Of a DNA stretch of 64,000 nucleotides, positions 1-11,656 are shown piece by piece. Source of the stretch: Rhizohabitans arisaemae (GTDB lineage: Bacteria > Actinomycetota > Actinomycetes > Streptosporangiales > Streptosporangiaceae). Positions within the stretch are counted from its first letter, which is position 1. The number at the start of each line of letters is the position of its first letter. Where the stretch lies: assembly GCF_025996515.1 (NCBI RefSeq), contig NZ_BLRH01000009.1:186001-250000 (forward strand), read 5' to 3'. Below the pieces are notes generated by a model, which was not told the origin of the DNA, searched no databases, and was given only the letters and a program-made list of their open reading frames with translations. The translations under genes were made by a program, and so were the position numbers.

Positions 1-1945
<1,945 letters not shown>

Positions 1946-1961
1946 CACACGGTCCCCTGAA

Positions 1962-1989
1962 ATGCCCGGCGTCAGCGGATGCCGGGCAT
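1962..1989. terminator. Hairpin between convergent genes, possible bidirectional terminator
   Basis: A perfect 9-bp inverted repeat (ATGCCCGGC / GCCGGGCAT) with a 10-nt loop lies 17 bases after the geosmin synthase stop and before the convergent SRPBCC gene. There is no T-run, as is common for actinomycete terminators, so the role is inferred from position. Confidence 0.5.
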
Positions 1990-2058
1990 CGGGAACGATC
2001 GTGATGGCGTCTCGCACTTCCGGGGCCGGACGTCGCGGTGTGAACGGCGTGGAGCGGT

Positions 2059-2505
2059 TCAGGCCTTGGGACCGAGGGAGAGGAGCATGTCGGAGGAGTT
2101 CCGCCGGATGGCCGCGGCGGCGAACGGATCGAGCACGTCACGCAGGACCGGGATACCGATCTCGAAGTCGACTTCGAGGGTGACCGAGGTGATGCCCTCC
2201 CCTTCGTCGAGGACCTGCCAATGACCCGAGAACCGGTCCATATCACCAGCGACCTGCTCGAATGTCACGCGCAACCGGTCGGGCTCGTGACGCTCGCGTT
2301 CCACCCAACGCAGCACGGAACCCTCCAGCTCGACCTCCCAGCCGACCACGGACTCCGTGCTGCCGTCCGCGTGGCCGACGTGGTCGAGGAGCTCGATGAG
2401 CAGCACGCATTCCATCAGCTCGGGATACCGCTTCACATCCAGGATGAGATCCCAGACGGCCAGGGGCGGTGACTTCAGGCGTTCTGTGACCACGATCAGC
2501 GGCAT
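2059..2505 (-). CDS. SRPBCC/START-fold protein (polyketide cyclase-like)
   Basis: A 148-residue protein with the START/Bet v1 pattern: an N-terminal strand and helix (PPLAVWDLILDVKRYPEL), then a run of beta strands and a C-terminal helix (IRRNSSDMLLSL). The length is typical for single-domain SRPBCC proteins, which bind hydrophobic ligands and include aromatases/cyclases and coenzyme Q-binding proteins. No catalytic residue can be assigned. It is the last gene of a short minus-strand pair with the SDR upstream (31-bp gap), so it may act on the same metabolite. It sits at the left edge of the biosynthetic region, and membership of that region is inferred from proximity and shared orientation. 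The ligand is unknown. Confidence 0.75.
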   Translation of the reverse strand: MPLIVVTERLKSPPLAVWDLILDVKRYPELMECVLLIELLDHVGHADGSTESVVGWEVELEGSVLRWVERERHEPDRLRVTFEQVAGDMDRFSGHWQVLDEGEGITSVTLEVDFEIGIPVLRDVLDPFAAAAIRRNSSDMLLSLGPKA

Positions 2506-2536
2506 GTTCTCCCCCGGTTCCCCGTTGTCACGACGC

Positions 2537-3565
2537 TCACCTCGCGGCGGCTTTCCATGGTGTGAGCTCCCGGCACGCCCGGTCGGGGTGGCGATCCGCC
2601 CAGTAGTCCACGCAGCGGTCCAAGCAGTCCTCCAGCGGCTCGACCGGCCAGGTCACCGCGAGTGAGTGGGGAATGGACATGTACGGAACGAACGGCTCAA
2701 GCGTGTCCAGGACCCGCTGCTGGTGGCGGGTCAGGACACGACCCGCCAGCGGGCGGAAGAACCGGTACCACTGTTCGGGAGTGAGCAACCGGGGCCGCTC
2801 CAACGGCTCCGCTCCCCGGCGGGCCCTCCAACGGTCGAGCCGCCGGAGTGTGCGCTCGATCAGTTCCCCCACGGTCATCGCACCGAGGCCGCGACCCTGG
2901 ACGTGCACGGTGGTCGTCGCGGGCCGTCCCGCCGCGGCGACCTCCAGGCAGCAGGACACCACATCCGTGCTGGACACCATCTCCAGCGGCGACTCCTTCT
3001 CGCAGACCAGCGCGGGAAGCGTACCCGAGGTGATGGCGGTGAGCCTGCTGTACAGCCCGGAGAACCGGGCGACGGCACCATCGGACCTACGGCCGACCAC
3101 GAGCGGCGGCCGAATGATCGTCGCGGGGCCGAACCTCCCGCGGACGGTGCGTTCGGCGCCGGCCTTGGACCATTCGTAGGTGTTCCGGTAATCGCCGACC
3201 TCCGGGCTCTCCACGTCGCCGTTGAGGCCGATGGCCCAAGCGGTGGACACGAAGACCAGGTGGGTTCCCGGCCCGAGGAGCTCCGCGAGCGGATCGAGCG
3301 GGGTTACGTTGGCCCGCCACGCCTCGACCGCGGGCAGCGTCCATCGCGTGCTGGCGGCTGCGTGCACAACCACATCCCAGTGGCGCCGGAGCACCGCCGG
3401 GGCAGACTCGTTCATCATGTCCCACGACACCGATCCGGCGCCACCCCTGCGTGAACAACCGACCACGTCCCAGCCCGCCGCACCCGCCCCACGGACGATC
3501 TCGGCGCCCACCACGCCGGTGGCCCCGGTGACCAGCATGCTTCCGGAGTCGCCACCCCGAACCAT
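2537..3565 (-). CDS. Extended SDR / NAD(P)-dependent epimerase-reductase
   Basis: A protein of about 342 residues. The Rossmann nucleotide-binding motif GATGVVGAEI lies close to the N-terminus, and the catalytic YxxxK (YEWSK) is mid-protein, matching extended SDRs (sugar epimerases, thioester-reductase-like domains). The open frame runs up to 3772, but ATG at 3565 is preferred: it has a good ribosome-binding site (GGGAGG about 5 nt upstream), it places the Gly motif near the N-terminus, and the upstream stretch overlaps the divergent NRPS start. The gene is divergent from the NRPS (110-bp intergenic) and followed by the SRPBCC gene. It could reduce or epimerise a cluster intermediate; the substrate is not predictable. 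The extended-SDR family is sure, the role is not. Confidence 0.8.
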   Translation of the reverse strand: MVRGGDSGSMLVTGATGVVGAEIVRGAGAAGWDVVGCSRRGGAGSVSWDMMNESAPAVLRRHWDVVVHAAASTRWTLPAVEAWRANVTPLDPLAELLGPGTHLVFVSTAWAIGLNGDVESPEVGDYRNTYEWSKAGAERTVRGRFGPATIIRPPLVVGRRSDGAVARFSGLYSRLTAITSGTLPALVCEKESPLEMVSSTDVVSCCLEVAAAGRPATTTVHVQGRGLGAMTVGELIERTLRRLDRWRARRGAEPLERPRLLTPEQWYRFFRPLAGRVLTRHQQRVLDTLEPFVPYMSIPHSLAVTWPVEPLEDCLDRCVDYWADRHPDRACRELTPWKAAAR

Positions 3566-3674
3566 TTCGCCTCCCGGAGTTTCAATGTTTTGTACATACG
3601 CGTTTCTTGACATGCTAGAACCGCCGTGACGCAATTGAACACCGCAACGTTGAACAGCAAATCTGGAGCGGTCG

Positions 3675-6600
3675 ATGAATTCCGATCCGATGGCCCCCCT
3701 CTCATATGCACAGGAGGGAATCTGGTTCACGCAGCTCATGAATCCGAACAGTCCGCAGTTCAATATCGTCACGGGTCTGGGGCTGCGGGCCGATCCCGGA
3801 CGCGCGGCCGTGGAGCAGGCACTCCGCGCCGTCGCCGACCGGCACTCGATCCTGAGGACCGTGTTCGGCAGCCCGTGGGACCCTCCTCATCAGCGGATTC
3901 ATCCGTACGAGCGCTTCGATGTGGATCTCGTCGAGGCGGATCTGTCCACCGCCGGTTCACCCAGGGACGCGGCGGCGGAGATCGTGAAGGCCAGTGTGGC
4001 GACGCCCTTCGACGTAAGTGCGGCTCCGCCGTGGCGCGCGCATCTCCTCCATCTCAACAAAGGAGAGCATGTCATCGCGATTGTCGCGCATCATTTGATC
4101 GCCGACGACAGATCAATGGAGATATGGGCGGACGAGCTCGATTCCCTGATTTCGGGAAGAACGCCGGAATCACTGCCGGAGTTGAACATTAAATACGATG
4201 ACTTCGTGTCCTGGCAACGGGAGTGGCTCGACGAGCCTGAACAAGCCGAGCTTTTCCGGTATTGGAGGCACGCGCTTTCCGGTTATCCGTCGTGGTCCGG
4301 GCCGTGCCCCGACCTGCCGAAGGGCGCCGAGCCGAGCAGGGTCGCGCGGAGCTTCCCCGCCGACGTCGAGACCGTCGAACGGGTGCGCGCACGCGCGCAC
4401 GAGGCGGGCACCACGCTGCTGGCGGCCTGGGCGACCGTGGTCGGGGCGGCCGTCGCCCGCCATACCGGTGGCGACCGGGTGCTGCTCGGCTGCGTCACGA
4501 CCGGCCGCACGCTTCCGGAGCTCCAGTCTCTGATCGGGTGTTTCAGCAACATCGTCGTCCTGCCGATCGATCTGGGCGGGGACCCGAACTTCCTCGACGG
4601 CCTGGCCGCGGGAAGGCGGGCGCTGCTCAGCGCCCTGCAGCACGAGGACGTGCCGTTCAGCCGGGTCGTCGAGCTGGTCAACCCACCCAGAGGCGGCGTG
4701 CGCGGACCTATCGCGCAGGTCGGCGTGCAGGTCACGGAGCGGTCGTACCCCCTGCCCGGAGTCCGCGGCGAGGAGGTCGCGGGGGTCGCGGCCGGAACCG
4801 CCGCCGGTCCCTTCGACCTGGAGTTTCAGCTCCGCGCCGATGACGGGAACGCGATCGCGACCGTGCTCTACCGGGCCGACCTCTACTCCCGTGACCTGAT
4901 CGAGGAGCTGGGAGCACAGGCCCTCGGCCTGCTCGACCAGGCGGCCGGGCATCCGGACAGGCCACTCATCCCCGCAAGAGCCGCAGCGCCGTACCGGCCC
5001 GCCGGCGGCGAGCCCTCGACGGTGGACGGACTCATCGCGGCACAGGCCGCACGTACCCCGGACGCGACGGCGGTGCTCTACGACGACCTGCGCCTGAGCT
5101 ATGCCGAGCTCATGACACGGGCATACGCGATCGCCGCCGGGCTGCGGGACGGCGGAGTCACCGCCGGGACCCCCGTCGGCGTTCTCATGGAGCGCTCGAT
5201 CGACCTCGTCCCGGCCGTCCTCGGGGCCCTCGCGGCCGGTGGGGTCTACATCCCGCTCGACCCCGGCTACCCCGCGCCGCGTCTGCGTCAGGCGGTGGAA
5301 CGCGCGGGGTTGAAGGTCGTACTCGGTGACCGGACCACGGCCACGGTGGCCGGGCGGATCGGGGTCCACCTCCTGAAGGCGAACGGGCTCACCGGCCTCG
5401 GGCCTCAGGTGGACGGCCACGACGAACACGACGCGGCGTACGTCATGTTCACCTCCGGATCCACCGGCGTGCCGAAGGGCGTGGTCGTCGAGCACCGCTC
5501 GGCGGTCGCGACCATGCGCGCGATGACCGAGGAGATCGGGCTGGGCGCGGACGACGTGTGGCTGGCCGTCACCCCGATCTCGTTCGACATCTCGGTGCTG
5601 GAGCTGCTGCTCCCGCTGACCGTCGGCGGCACCGTGGTGGTCGCGCCCCGCGAGGCGACCCGCGACGGCGAGCAGCTCTGCGCGCTCGCCCGGCGCAGCG
5701 GCACGACGGTGATCCAGGCCACCCCCGCCACCTGGCGCATGATCCTGGCCGCCGACGATTCGGACGGCCTCAAGGTCAGCGTGCTGTGCGGCGGGGAGGC
5801 GCTCGCCCCGGACCTCGCGGCCCGCTTGCGCGGGTTCGGGCGGGGGCAATGGAATCTCTACGGCCCGACCGAGACGACCATCTGGGCCTCCGCGTGGCGG
5901 CTGCACGAGGCCGACGGGCGGCGGGTGTCGATCGGCAGGCCGCTGGCCGGTGCGGAGTTCCTGATCCTTGACTCGGACCGCACCCCCGTGCCCACCGGCT
6001 CCCTCGGCGAGCTGTACATCGGCGGGCCCTGCGTGGCCAGAGGCTACCTGGACGATCCGGCCACCACCGGCGAGCGTTTCGTGTGGCTCGGCACCGGCCG
6101 CCACTACCGCACCGGAGACCTGGTGCGGCGGCTGCCGGACGGCATGTATGAGTTCGTCGGCCGGAACGACGCACAGGTCAAGGTACGCGGATTCCGGATC
6201 GAGCTACCCGAGGTGGAGACCACTCTGCGGGCTCATCCCCTGGTCGACGACGCGATGTGTACGGTCGTCCGCGACGACAGCGGCGAACACCGGCTCGTGG
6301 CCCACCTGGTGACGGCCGTGACCGAGACCCCCGCGCCGGATGAGTTCCGCCGTTTCCTCGCCGAGCGGCTTCCGCCGTACATGGTGCCGTCGTCGTGGTT
6401 CGTCATCGACGCGGTCCCGCTGACGCCCAACGGCAAGGTCGATCGCGGCGCGCCGGGTACGGCGAGCCGGCGGCTCGGCCCGCCGTCCACGCGACCGGCG
6501 ACGATGTCGGAGGTGGAACGGGAAGTCGCCAGGATCGGGGCGGAGTTGCTCCGGCTCGACGCTCTCGGCGCCGACGAGGACGTGTTCGCGGTCGGCGGGC

Positions 6601-6824
6601 ACTCATTGCTGATCGTGCATCTGCTCGCCCGGCTGCGTGCCCACTTCGGGGTCGCCGTCCCCCTCCGGGCGCTGTTCGATCGGCCCACGGTACGCGAGAT
6701 CGCCCAGACGATCGAAGCGCACCTCACCATGGCACGTGCTTCCGAGGCGCCCAAGCTCGTCCGCCAACCCCGAAGCCGGCCTCCTTCCTCACCGGATCGG
6801 GCGGATCCGGCGACGAGCGGTTGA
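3675..6824 (+). CDS. NRPS module C-A-PCP, predicted to activate glycine
   Basis: 1049 residues. The condensation domain (about 1-430) has active site HHLIADD near 139, with the usual final Gly of HHxxxDG replaced by Asp. The adenylation domain (about 450-930) has A3 FTSGSTGVPKG near 590, YGPTE, and A10 PLTPNGKVDR. The peptidyl carrier (about 940-1025) has the phosphopantetheine site GGHSLL. The specificity pocket read against GrsA numbering is D-I-L-Q-L-G-L-I-W-K, the established glycine code. There is no thioesterase. The ATG at 3675 has GGAGC upstream. The gene is convergent with the acyl ligase-carrier gene and overlaps its 3' end by 36 bases. The likely role is condensing an acyl donor, perhaps the one loaded by the neighbouring ligase-carrier, with glycine. 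The glycine call is strong; the donor is inferred. Confidence 0.93.
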   Translation: MNSDPMAPLSYAQEGIWFTQLMNPNSPQFNIVTGLGLRADPGRAAVEQALRAVADRHSILRTVFGSPWDPPHQRIHPYERFDVDLVEADLSTAGSPRDAAAEIVKASVATPFDVSAAPPWRAHLLHLNKGEHVIAIVAHHLIADDRSMEIWADELDSLISGRTPESLPELNIKYDDFVSWQREWLDEPEQAELFRYWRHALSGYPSWSGPCPDLPKGAEPSRVARSFPADVETVERVRARAHEAGTTLLAAWATVVGAAVARHTGGDRVLLGCVTTGRTLPELQSLIGCFSNIVVLPIDLGGDPNFLDGLAAGRRALLSALQHEDVPFSRVVELVNPPRGGVRGPIAQVGVQVTERSYPLPGVRGEEVAGVAAGTAAGPFDLEFQLRADDGNAIATVLYRADLYSRDLIEELGAQALGLLDQAAGHPDRPLIPARAAAPYRPAGGEPSTVDGLIAAQAARTPDATAVLYDDLRLSYAELMTRAYAIAAGLRDGGVTAGTPVGVLMERSIDLVPAVLGALAAGGVYIPLDPGYPAPRLRQAVERAGLKVVLGDRTTATVAGRIGVHLLKANGLTGLGPQVDGHDEHDAAYVMFTSGSTGVPKGVVVEHRSAVATMRAMTEEIGLGADDVWLAVTPISFDISVLELLLPLTVGGTVVVAPREATRDGEQLCALARRSGTTVIQATPATWRMILAADDSDGLKVSVLCGGEALAPDLAARLRGFGRGQWNLYGPTETTIWASAWRLHEADGRRVSIGRPLAGAEFLILDSDRTPVPTGSLGELYIGGPCVARGYLDDPATTGERFVWLGTGRHYRTGDLVRRLPDGMYEFVGRNDAQVKVRGFRIELPEVETTLRAHPLVDDAMCTVVRDDSGEHRLVAHLVTAVTETPAPDEFRRFLAERLPPYMVPSSWFVIDAVPLTPNGKVDRGAPGTASRRLGPPSTRPATMSEVEREVARIGAELLRLDALGADEDVFAVGGHSLLIVHLLARLRAHFGVAVPLRALFDRPTVREIAQTIEAHLTMARASEAPKLVRQPRSRPPSSPDRADPATSG

Positions 6825-8564
6825 CGGGGTGAAAATCAGGGCCTTGGCGAGCCTGCCGGGGCGGGCGTGTTCCAGGACCGTCGCGATCGGGACGTGGCGG
6901 TCCAGCGCGTCGGAGAGGCGTACCGCGACCTGCGCGGCGAGCAGGGAGTAGGAACCGACCTCCAGCAGATTCTCGTCCGGGTCCACCGTCTCCCGGCCGA
7001 GGGTCTCCGCCCAGGCGGACAGGACCGTCTCCATCACATCGGCGGTGCGAGGCTCCGGTTTCGGGGTCCTGCGCGGTGACGGCCTGAGGGCGATCAGGTC
7101 CTGAAGCGCCGTCTTGCGGATCTTGCCTGTGGGGGTGAGGGGAAGCGCGTCGACGATCGTGATGCGGGAGGGCCGGGCGTGCGCCGGAAGCCGCTCGGCA
7201 CAGTGACGGTACAGCTCGGCGGTGCTCGCCGGGGCCTTGAGGGTGACCACCGCGGCGATCGTTCTGCCGAGCATGGGGTGCGGAACACCGATCGCCGCGG
7301 CCGCCAGCACCGCTGGGCTCTCCGAGAGCACGGCCTCGACTCGGGTGGTGGACACGTTGTGCCCGGCGATCACGACCGTGTCGTCGCGCCGGTCCACAAA
7401 GTAGACGAATCCATCGGCGTCGGCATAACCCAGGTCACCGGTGGCGACCCAGCCGTCGTCCAGGATCCTGGTCGCGCCCTCCCCACCGGGCGGCGACAGG
7501 TGGTGCCGGGGCGGTATCCCGACCGGCCGCAACCAGATCTCACCGGTCTCCCCCACCGGCACCGCGTCGCCCAGGCCGTCCACGATCCTCAGTTCGGTGT
7601 CCTCCCCCGGCCGGCCGATCGACCCGGACCTTCCCGACTCGTGATCGTGGACCAGGGAGACGCCCTCCGTCAGCGTGTACGCGTTGAAGACCTTGGCCCC
7701 CGGAAACGTGACGGCGAGCCGGTCGAACAAGACGGGCGGCAACGGCGCCGAGGAACTCACCACGCACCGGACCGAGGAGAAGTCGTACGGCACGGCATCG
7801 GCGGCGGCCAGCAGCGCCGCGGCCGAGGACGGCACCAGCCCGACCACACGCACCCGGTGCTCCTCGATCAACTCGCAGTGCCTGGCCGGATCGAACCGGG
7901 ACGGGACCACCAGTTTGGGCCCTCGGACACAGTCGTGGACCAGGCCCTGGGTGGCCTCGCCTCCGATGCTCACGGTCATCAGCACGGCGGGTTGCTCCGC
8001 CAGGCCGGAGAGCATGTCCTCCACGGGGTACAGCGCGGCCAGGCCGGCGTGCGACACTGCGACGATCTTGGGCCGTCCGGTTGTGCCGGAGGTCCGCACC
8101 AGGTACGCGAGGTCGTCGGGGTCAACGGCGCCGGCGTCCCCGTCGCCCCCTTCCCCGGCCCGTTCCAGCCCGGCCAGCGTCACCGCGTGACCCGTGAGCC
8201 GCCCGCCGACGTCGACCACCAGATCGGCCGCGGTCTCGTCGAAGGCGGCGGCGAGCTCGTGATCCGGCAGGTCGGCGGAGAGGGGCACCGCGGCGGCCCC
8301 CGCCTTGTAGACGGCGTAGTGCGCGACCACGAAGCCGTCCCACTCCGCGTCGGCCGCGACCAGCGCCACCCGGCTGCCCCGGCCCAGGCCGCGGGCGCGC
8401 AGCGCGGAGGCGGCCAGTCCCGACCTCCGGTCGAGGTCGCCGAAGGTGAGGGTGCCGCCACGGTCGACGACGGTGGCGATCGCGTCAGGCCGGTGGCGGG
8501 CCGCCCGGCGCAGCTGCCGCAGGACGGTGACCTCGAACGATCGGGGCACGGTCATGTCAGGCAC
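6789..8564 (-). CDS. Acyl-AMP ligase fused to carrier protein (A-like-PCP didomain)
   Basis: 591 residues. The ANL-superfamily adenylating domain (about 1-500) has P-loop RTSGTTGRPK and C-terminal PLTPTGKIRK. A carrier domain (about 510-580) follows with GSYSLLAAQ, which keeps the phosphopantetheine serine but not the usual GG(H/D)S context. The A4 region reads VSIGGEATQGL where amino-acid-activating domains have FDxS. The Asp that binds the alpha-amine is therefore missing, and the substrate is probably a carboxylic acid without an alpha-amino group. It is translationally coupled to the LLM gene (ATG at 8564 lies 13 bases inside the 3' end of that gene, which stops at 8552). It may load a starter acid for the C-A-PCP protein. 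The acid cannot be named. Confidence 0.88.
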   Translation of the reverse strand: MPDMTVPRSFEVTVLRQLRRAARHRPDAIATVVDRGGTLTFGDLDRRSGLAASALRARGLGRGSRVALVAADAEWDGFVVAHYAVYKAGAAAVPLSADLPDHELAAAFDETAADLVVDVGGRLTGHAVTLAGLERAGEGGDGDAGAVDPDDLAYLVRTSGTTGRPKIVAVSHAGLAALYPVEDMLSGLAEQPAVLMTVSIGGEATQGLVHDCVRGPKLVVPSRFDPARHCELIEEHRVRVVGLVPSSAAALLAAADAVPYDFSSVRCVVSSSAPLPPVLFDRLAVTFPGAKVFNAYTLTEGVSLVHDHESGRSGSIGRPGEDTELRIVDGLGDAVPVGETGEIWLRPVGIPPRHHLSPPGGEGATRILDDGWVATGDLGYADADGFVYFVDRRDDTVVIAGHNVSTTRVEAVLSESPAVLAAAAIGVPHPMLGRTIAAVVTLKAPASTAELYRHCAERLPAHARPSRITIVDALPLTPTGKIRKTALQDLIALRPSPRRTPKPEPRTADVMETVLSAWAETLGRETVDPDENLLEVGSYSLLAAQVAVRLSDALDRHVPIATVLEHARPGRLAKALIFTPSTARRRIRPIR

Positions 8565-9577
8565 CGCGCCAGCGTGCCCAGCCCGGCCAGGACGTCCGCG
8601 TCTTCGAGACCGAAGTCGACCAGGCAGGCGATCTCATCCACGCCGACGGCGGCGAGTCGCTCCACCAGCTCCCGGCAGCGTGCGGGGGTGCCGATCAGCG
8701 AGTCCGACGCCATGTATCGCCGGGCGGCGAAACCCAGCAGCACGTCCCAGTCGTCCGGGGACAGCTCGCCGGTGGGCACGTCCACCCCGAGCCGCGCGAG
8801 CGAGGCCGCGGAGAGCCCGAACGAGCTGCGGAGATACCCCTTGAGCGGCTCGGTCGCAAGCCGCTCGGCCTCGCCTTCCCCCTCGTGCACGAACGTGTGC
8901 AGCATCAGCGTCACGTGACCGGGTCCCACGCCGGAGGAGCGCGCGCCACGGTAGGCGGCGACGGTGTCCCGCAGCTCGTCGATGCTCTGGCCGAGCAGAT
9001 GGGTAAGCAGGTTGGCACCGGCCTTGCCCGCGGAGACCGCCGTCTCGGCCGAACCCGCCGTGGTGATCCAGGTGGGCAGCTCCCGTTGGATCGGCGGCGG
9101 GAAGACCTTCGGCAGCGACTCCTCGCCCTCCGCGTCCACGAACGCGACGGGCTCCCCACGCCACAGGGCCCGGACGGCTTCGACCCCCTCCCAGAACACC
9201 TGATGCCGCTCCGAGTAGGGCTGCCTGGCAAGCGTGAAATCCCCACGCTGCCAGCCGGAGGCGAACGAGACTCCCACCCGGCCCCCGGACAGATTGTCCA
9301 CGACCGACCATTCCTCGGCCACCCGGATGGGGTGGTGCAGCGGCATCACCACGCTGCCCGCGCGGATGGCCACCCTCCGGGTGCGCACGGCGAGCGCCGC
9401 ACCGAGTACCGAGGGGTTCGGATAGAGCCCGCCGAACCCGTGGAAATGCCGTTCCGGCGTCCATACGGCGGTGAAGTCATTCTCATCGGCGAACCGGGCA
9501 CACGAAAGAAGCAGATCGTAGCCCGCAGCCGCCGAGGTGGAACCGGTCGCGGCAAAGAAGAACAACCCGAATTGCAC
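8552..9577 (-). CDS. MupA/Atu3671-type luciferase-like flavin monooxygenase
   Basis: 341 residues from a GTG at 9577 preceded by AAGGGGG; an in-frame extension to 9745 has no ribosome site and overlaps the dioxygenase region. The sequence starts with the family pattern QFGLFFFA and continues with WTPERHFH, NPSVLGAALA, VVMPLHHPIRVAEEW and GVSFASGW, which are typical of the LLM subgroup found embedded in or beside NRPS/PKS modules. Those enzymes use reduced FMN and O2 and often act on carrier-bound intermediates (alpha- or N-hydroxylation). It lies between the ligase-carrier gene and a PhyH gene in one operon. The substrate is probably the acyl or glycyl unit on one of the carriers (inference). 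Family assignment is strong. Confidence 0.9.
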   Translation of the reverse strand: MQFGLFFFAATGSTSAAAGYDLLLSCARFADENDFTAVWTPERHFHGFGGLYPNPSVLGAALAVRTRRVAIRAGSVVMPLHHPIRVAEEWSVVDNLSGGRVGVSFASGWQRGDFTLARQPYSERHQVFWEGVEAVRALWRGEPVAFVDAEGEESLPKVFPPPIQRELPTWITTAGSAETAVSAGKAGANLLTHLLGQSIDELRDTVAAYRGARSSGVGPGHVTLMLHTFVHEGEGEAERLATEPLKGYLRSSFGLSAASLARLGVDVPTGELSPDDWDVLLGFAARRYMASDSLIGTPARCRELVERLAAVGVDEIACLVDFGLEDADVLAGLGTLARCLT

Positions 9578-9603
9578 GCGTGCCCCCTTGTGAAAGTTAT
9601 TCC

Positions 9604-10365
9604 TTAGAACCCCTCGAACAGATAAAGATCGACCGTGGGCTGGCTGAGCCCGAGTAGCCGGAGTCGATCCTCCGAGGCGTCGGTCACGGCCTCGGGACAG
9701 ATCGGCAGTTCGGCACCCGTCGGCTTGATGAACCAGAATCCCCACAGCAGCGCGACTCCCCTGCGCGGCCGGTTGGACCGGTTACGGCCCCGGGAATGCA
9801 CCAGATGGCTGTTGAACAGCAATGCCTCGCCGTACTCGAGGGGGATGGCGACCTCGTCCGGATGCGGCTCGGTGGAATGCTCGGACACCGCTGCGTATCT
9901 GCTGCGGTGGCTGCCCGGCAGGACGACGGTCGGGCCGGACCGATCCTTGGTGTCATCCAGGAAGAGCAGCATGTTCAGGGTGAGCGGGCGGGCCGGATCG
10001 GCACCCACGAAGCTCACGTCCCGATGCCAGTCGCGCTCTGTCGGTACGGTGTACTTCGGGGTCCGCCAGCGCGACGCCCCCGGCTGATAGGTGAGCCAGT
10101 AATCCAGCAGCTGCAGGTGCGCACCGTACACCGAACGGGGGGCCGCCAGCGCCGACGCACTGTCGATGAATTCCCGGAACGCGGCATACCTCAGCAGATG
10201 CAGCCGCTCGGTAATTCCGCTCTCACCTTCATCCCAGGCCCGGTCATAGGTGTCTCGCATAGCGTCCAGCATTGAGTGATCGGCGATATTCGTTAATTTA
10301 ACAAAGCCCAGATCCTCCAAGGCTGAGCGCTGTTCAAGGGTGAGCCCTCCGGTGACTGAGGTCAA
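9604..10365 (-). CDS. PhyH-family Fe(II)/2-oxoglutarate dioxygenase (first of three)
   Basis: About 253 residues. The jelly-roll dioxygenase signature is intact: HxD as HRD (in DWHRDVSFVG), then a distal His in SHLVHSRGRN followed by the Arg that binds 2-oxoglutarate. The open frame extends to an ATG at 10440, but that extension has AT-ending codons unlike the rest and no ribosome site. TTG at 10365 has GGGGAGG five bases upstream and leaves about 100 bases for a divergent promoter with the YcaO gene. The start is therefore uncertain (10365 or 10440). It is the first gene of the minus-strand operon with LLM and ligase-carrier genes. Family members hydroxylate amino acids on carriers or peptides; the position is unknown. 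Confidence 0.88.
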   Translation of the reverse strand: MTSVTGGLTLEQRSALEDLGFVKLTNIADHSMLDAMRDTYDRAWDEGESGITERLHLLRYAAFREFIDSASALAAPRSVYGAHLQLLDYWLTYQPGASRWRTPKYTVPTERDWHRDVSFVGADPARPLTLNMLLFLDDTKDRSGPTVVLPGSHRSRYAAVSEHSTEPHPDEVAIPLEYGEALLFNSHLVHSRGRNRSNRPRRGVALLWGFWFIKPTGAELPICPEAVTDASEDRLRLLGLSQPTVDLYLFEGF

Positions 10366-10463
10366 ACCGCCCTCCCCGATTATGCGATCAATTCGGAGTT
10401 TCGCGACGGAACGCAATCCTGCATTATTGTCCCCGGACATTCAAGCCACTGCCCGGGGGTCAC

Positions 10464-11656
10464 ATGAACCTGAACGGCATTCGCACGTCCTTGCACCGTC
10501 CTTCACCCAAGGCCTTTCGCGACGGGACCGACAGGAGCGTGTCCCCGGAGGAGACACTGGCCCGGGTGGCGCCGATCGCCCGCGCCGCGGGGGTGACCCG
10601 GGTCGGGGGTGTCGGCGGGCTGGACCGCATCGGAATACCGGTCTACTGCGCCTTCCGCCCGGACTCACGCAATCTCGCCGTCTCCCAGGGCAAGGGCACC
10701 ACCCGGCCCGCGGCCCGCGCCTCCGCCGTGATGGAGGCGATCGAGCTGTGGCACGCGGAGCGGCACCGGCTGCCGGTACGGTACGACACCGCGGAGCGGC
10801 TGGCGGGCTCCGGTGAGCGACCGGCGGACGTCGCCGGGATGGTGAAGTGCCCGTGCCACGAGTTCGCACCGGACCGGCTGCTGCGATGGGTCCGCGGACT
10901 GGAGATGCTGGAGGAGGAGCCCGTCTGGGTGCCGTACGAGTCTGTGCACTGTGACTGGAGGTTGCCGACGGCGTACGGCGAGCACTCCTTCCAGAACGGA
11001 TCCAACGGCCTGGCGTCGGGGAACACGATGGCGGAGGCGGTGGTGCACGCCCTGTGCGAGGTGATCGAACGCGATTCGATCGTCCGTTTCGACCGGCTCG
11101 CCCCGGAGGCGTCCGCCGCCAGGAGGGTCGATCCGGCGACCGTCGACGACCCGGAGTGCCACCGGCTGATCGGCCTCTTCGAACAGGCCGGCATCGAACT
11201 GATCATCTGGGACATGACCTCCGAGCTCGGTGTGCCGACCTACTCCTGCGTCGCGGTGGAGGTGGATTCGCCGTGGTACCGGCCTCTGCCGCAGACCCAG
11301 GGGTCCGGTACGCACCCGCTCAGGCGGATCGCGTTGCTGCGTGCGATCACGGAGACCGCGCAAGCGCGGGCGGCCGTCATCGCCGGATCCCGCGACGACA
11401 TCTTCGACGAGCGCTACGAGCTGTACTTCGACGGTTCCGCACGGGATCGCGTCGCCGCCGAGGTCACGGTGTCCGCGACCCGGAGCTTCCACGACCTGCG
11501 GGACGCCGACCACGGCACCGCGAACGAGGACCTGGCATGGCTGCTCGGCGTGCTGGCCGGCCACGGACACCGCCAGGCCGCCGTCGTGGATCTGACCGAC
11601 CCCGCGTACGGCCTGCCGGTGGTCAAGGTCGTGGTACCCGGTCTGGAGTGGCGCCC

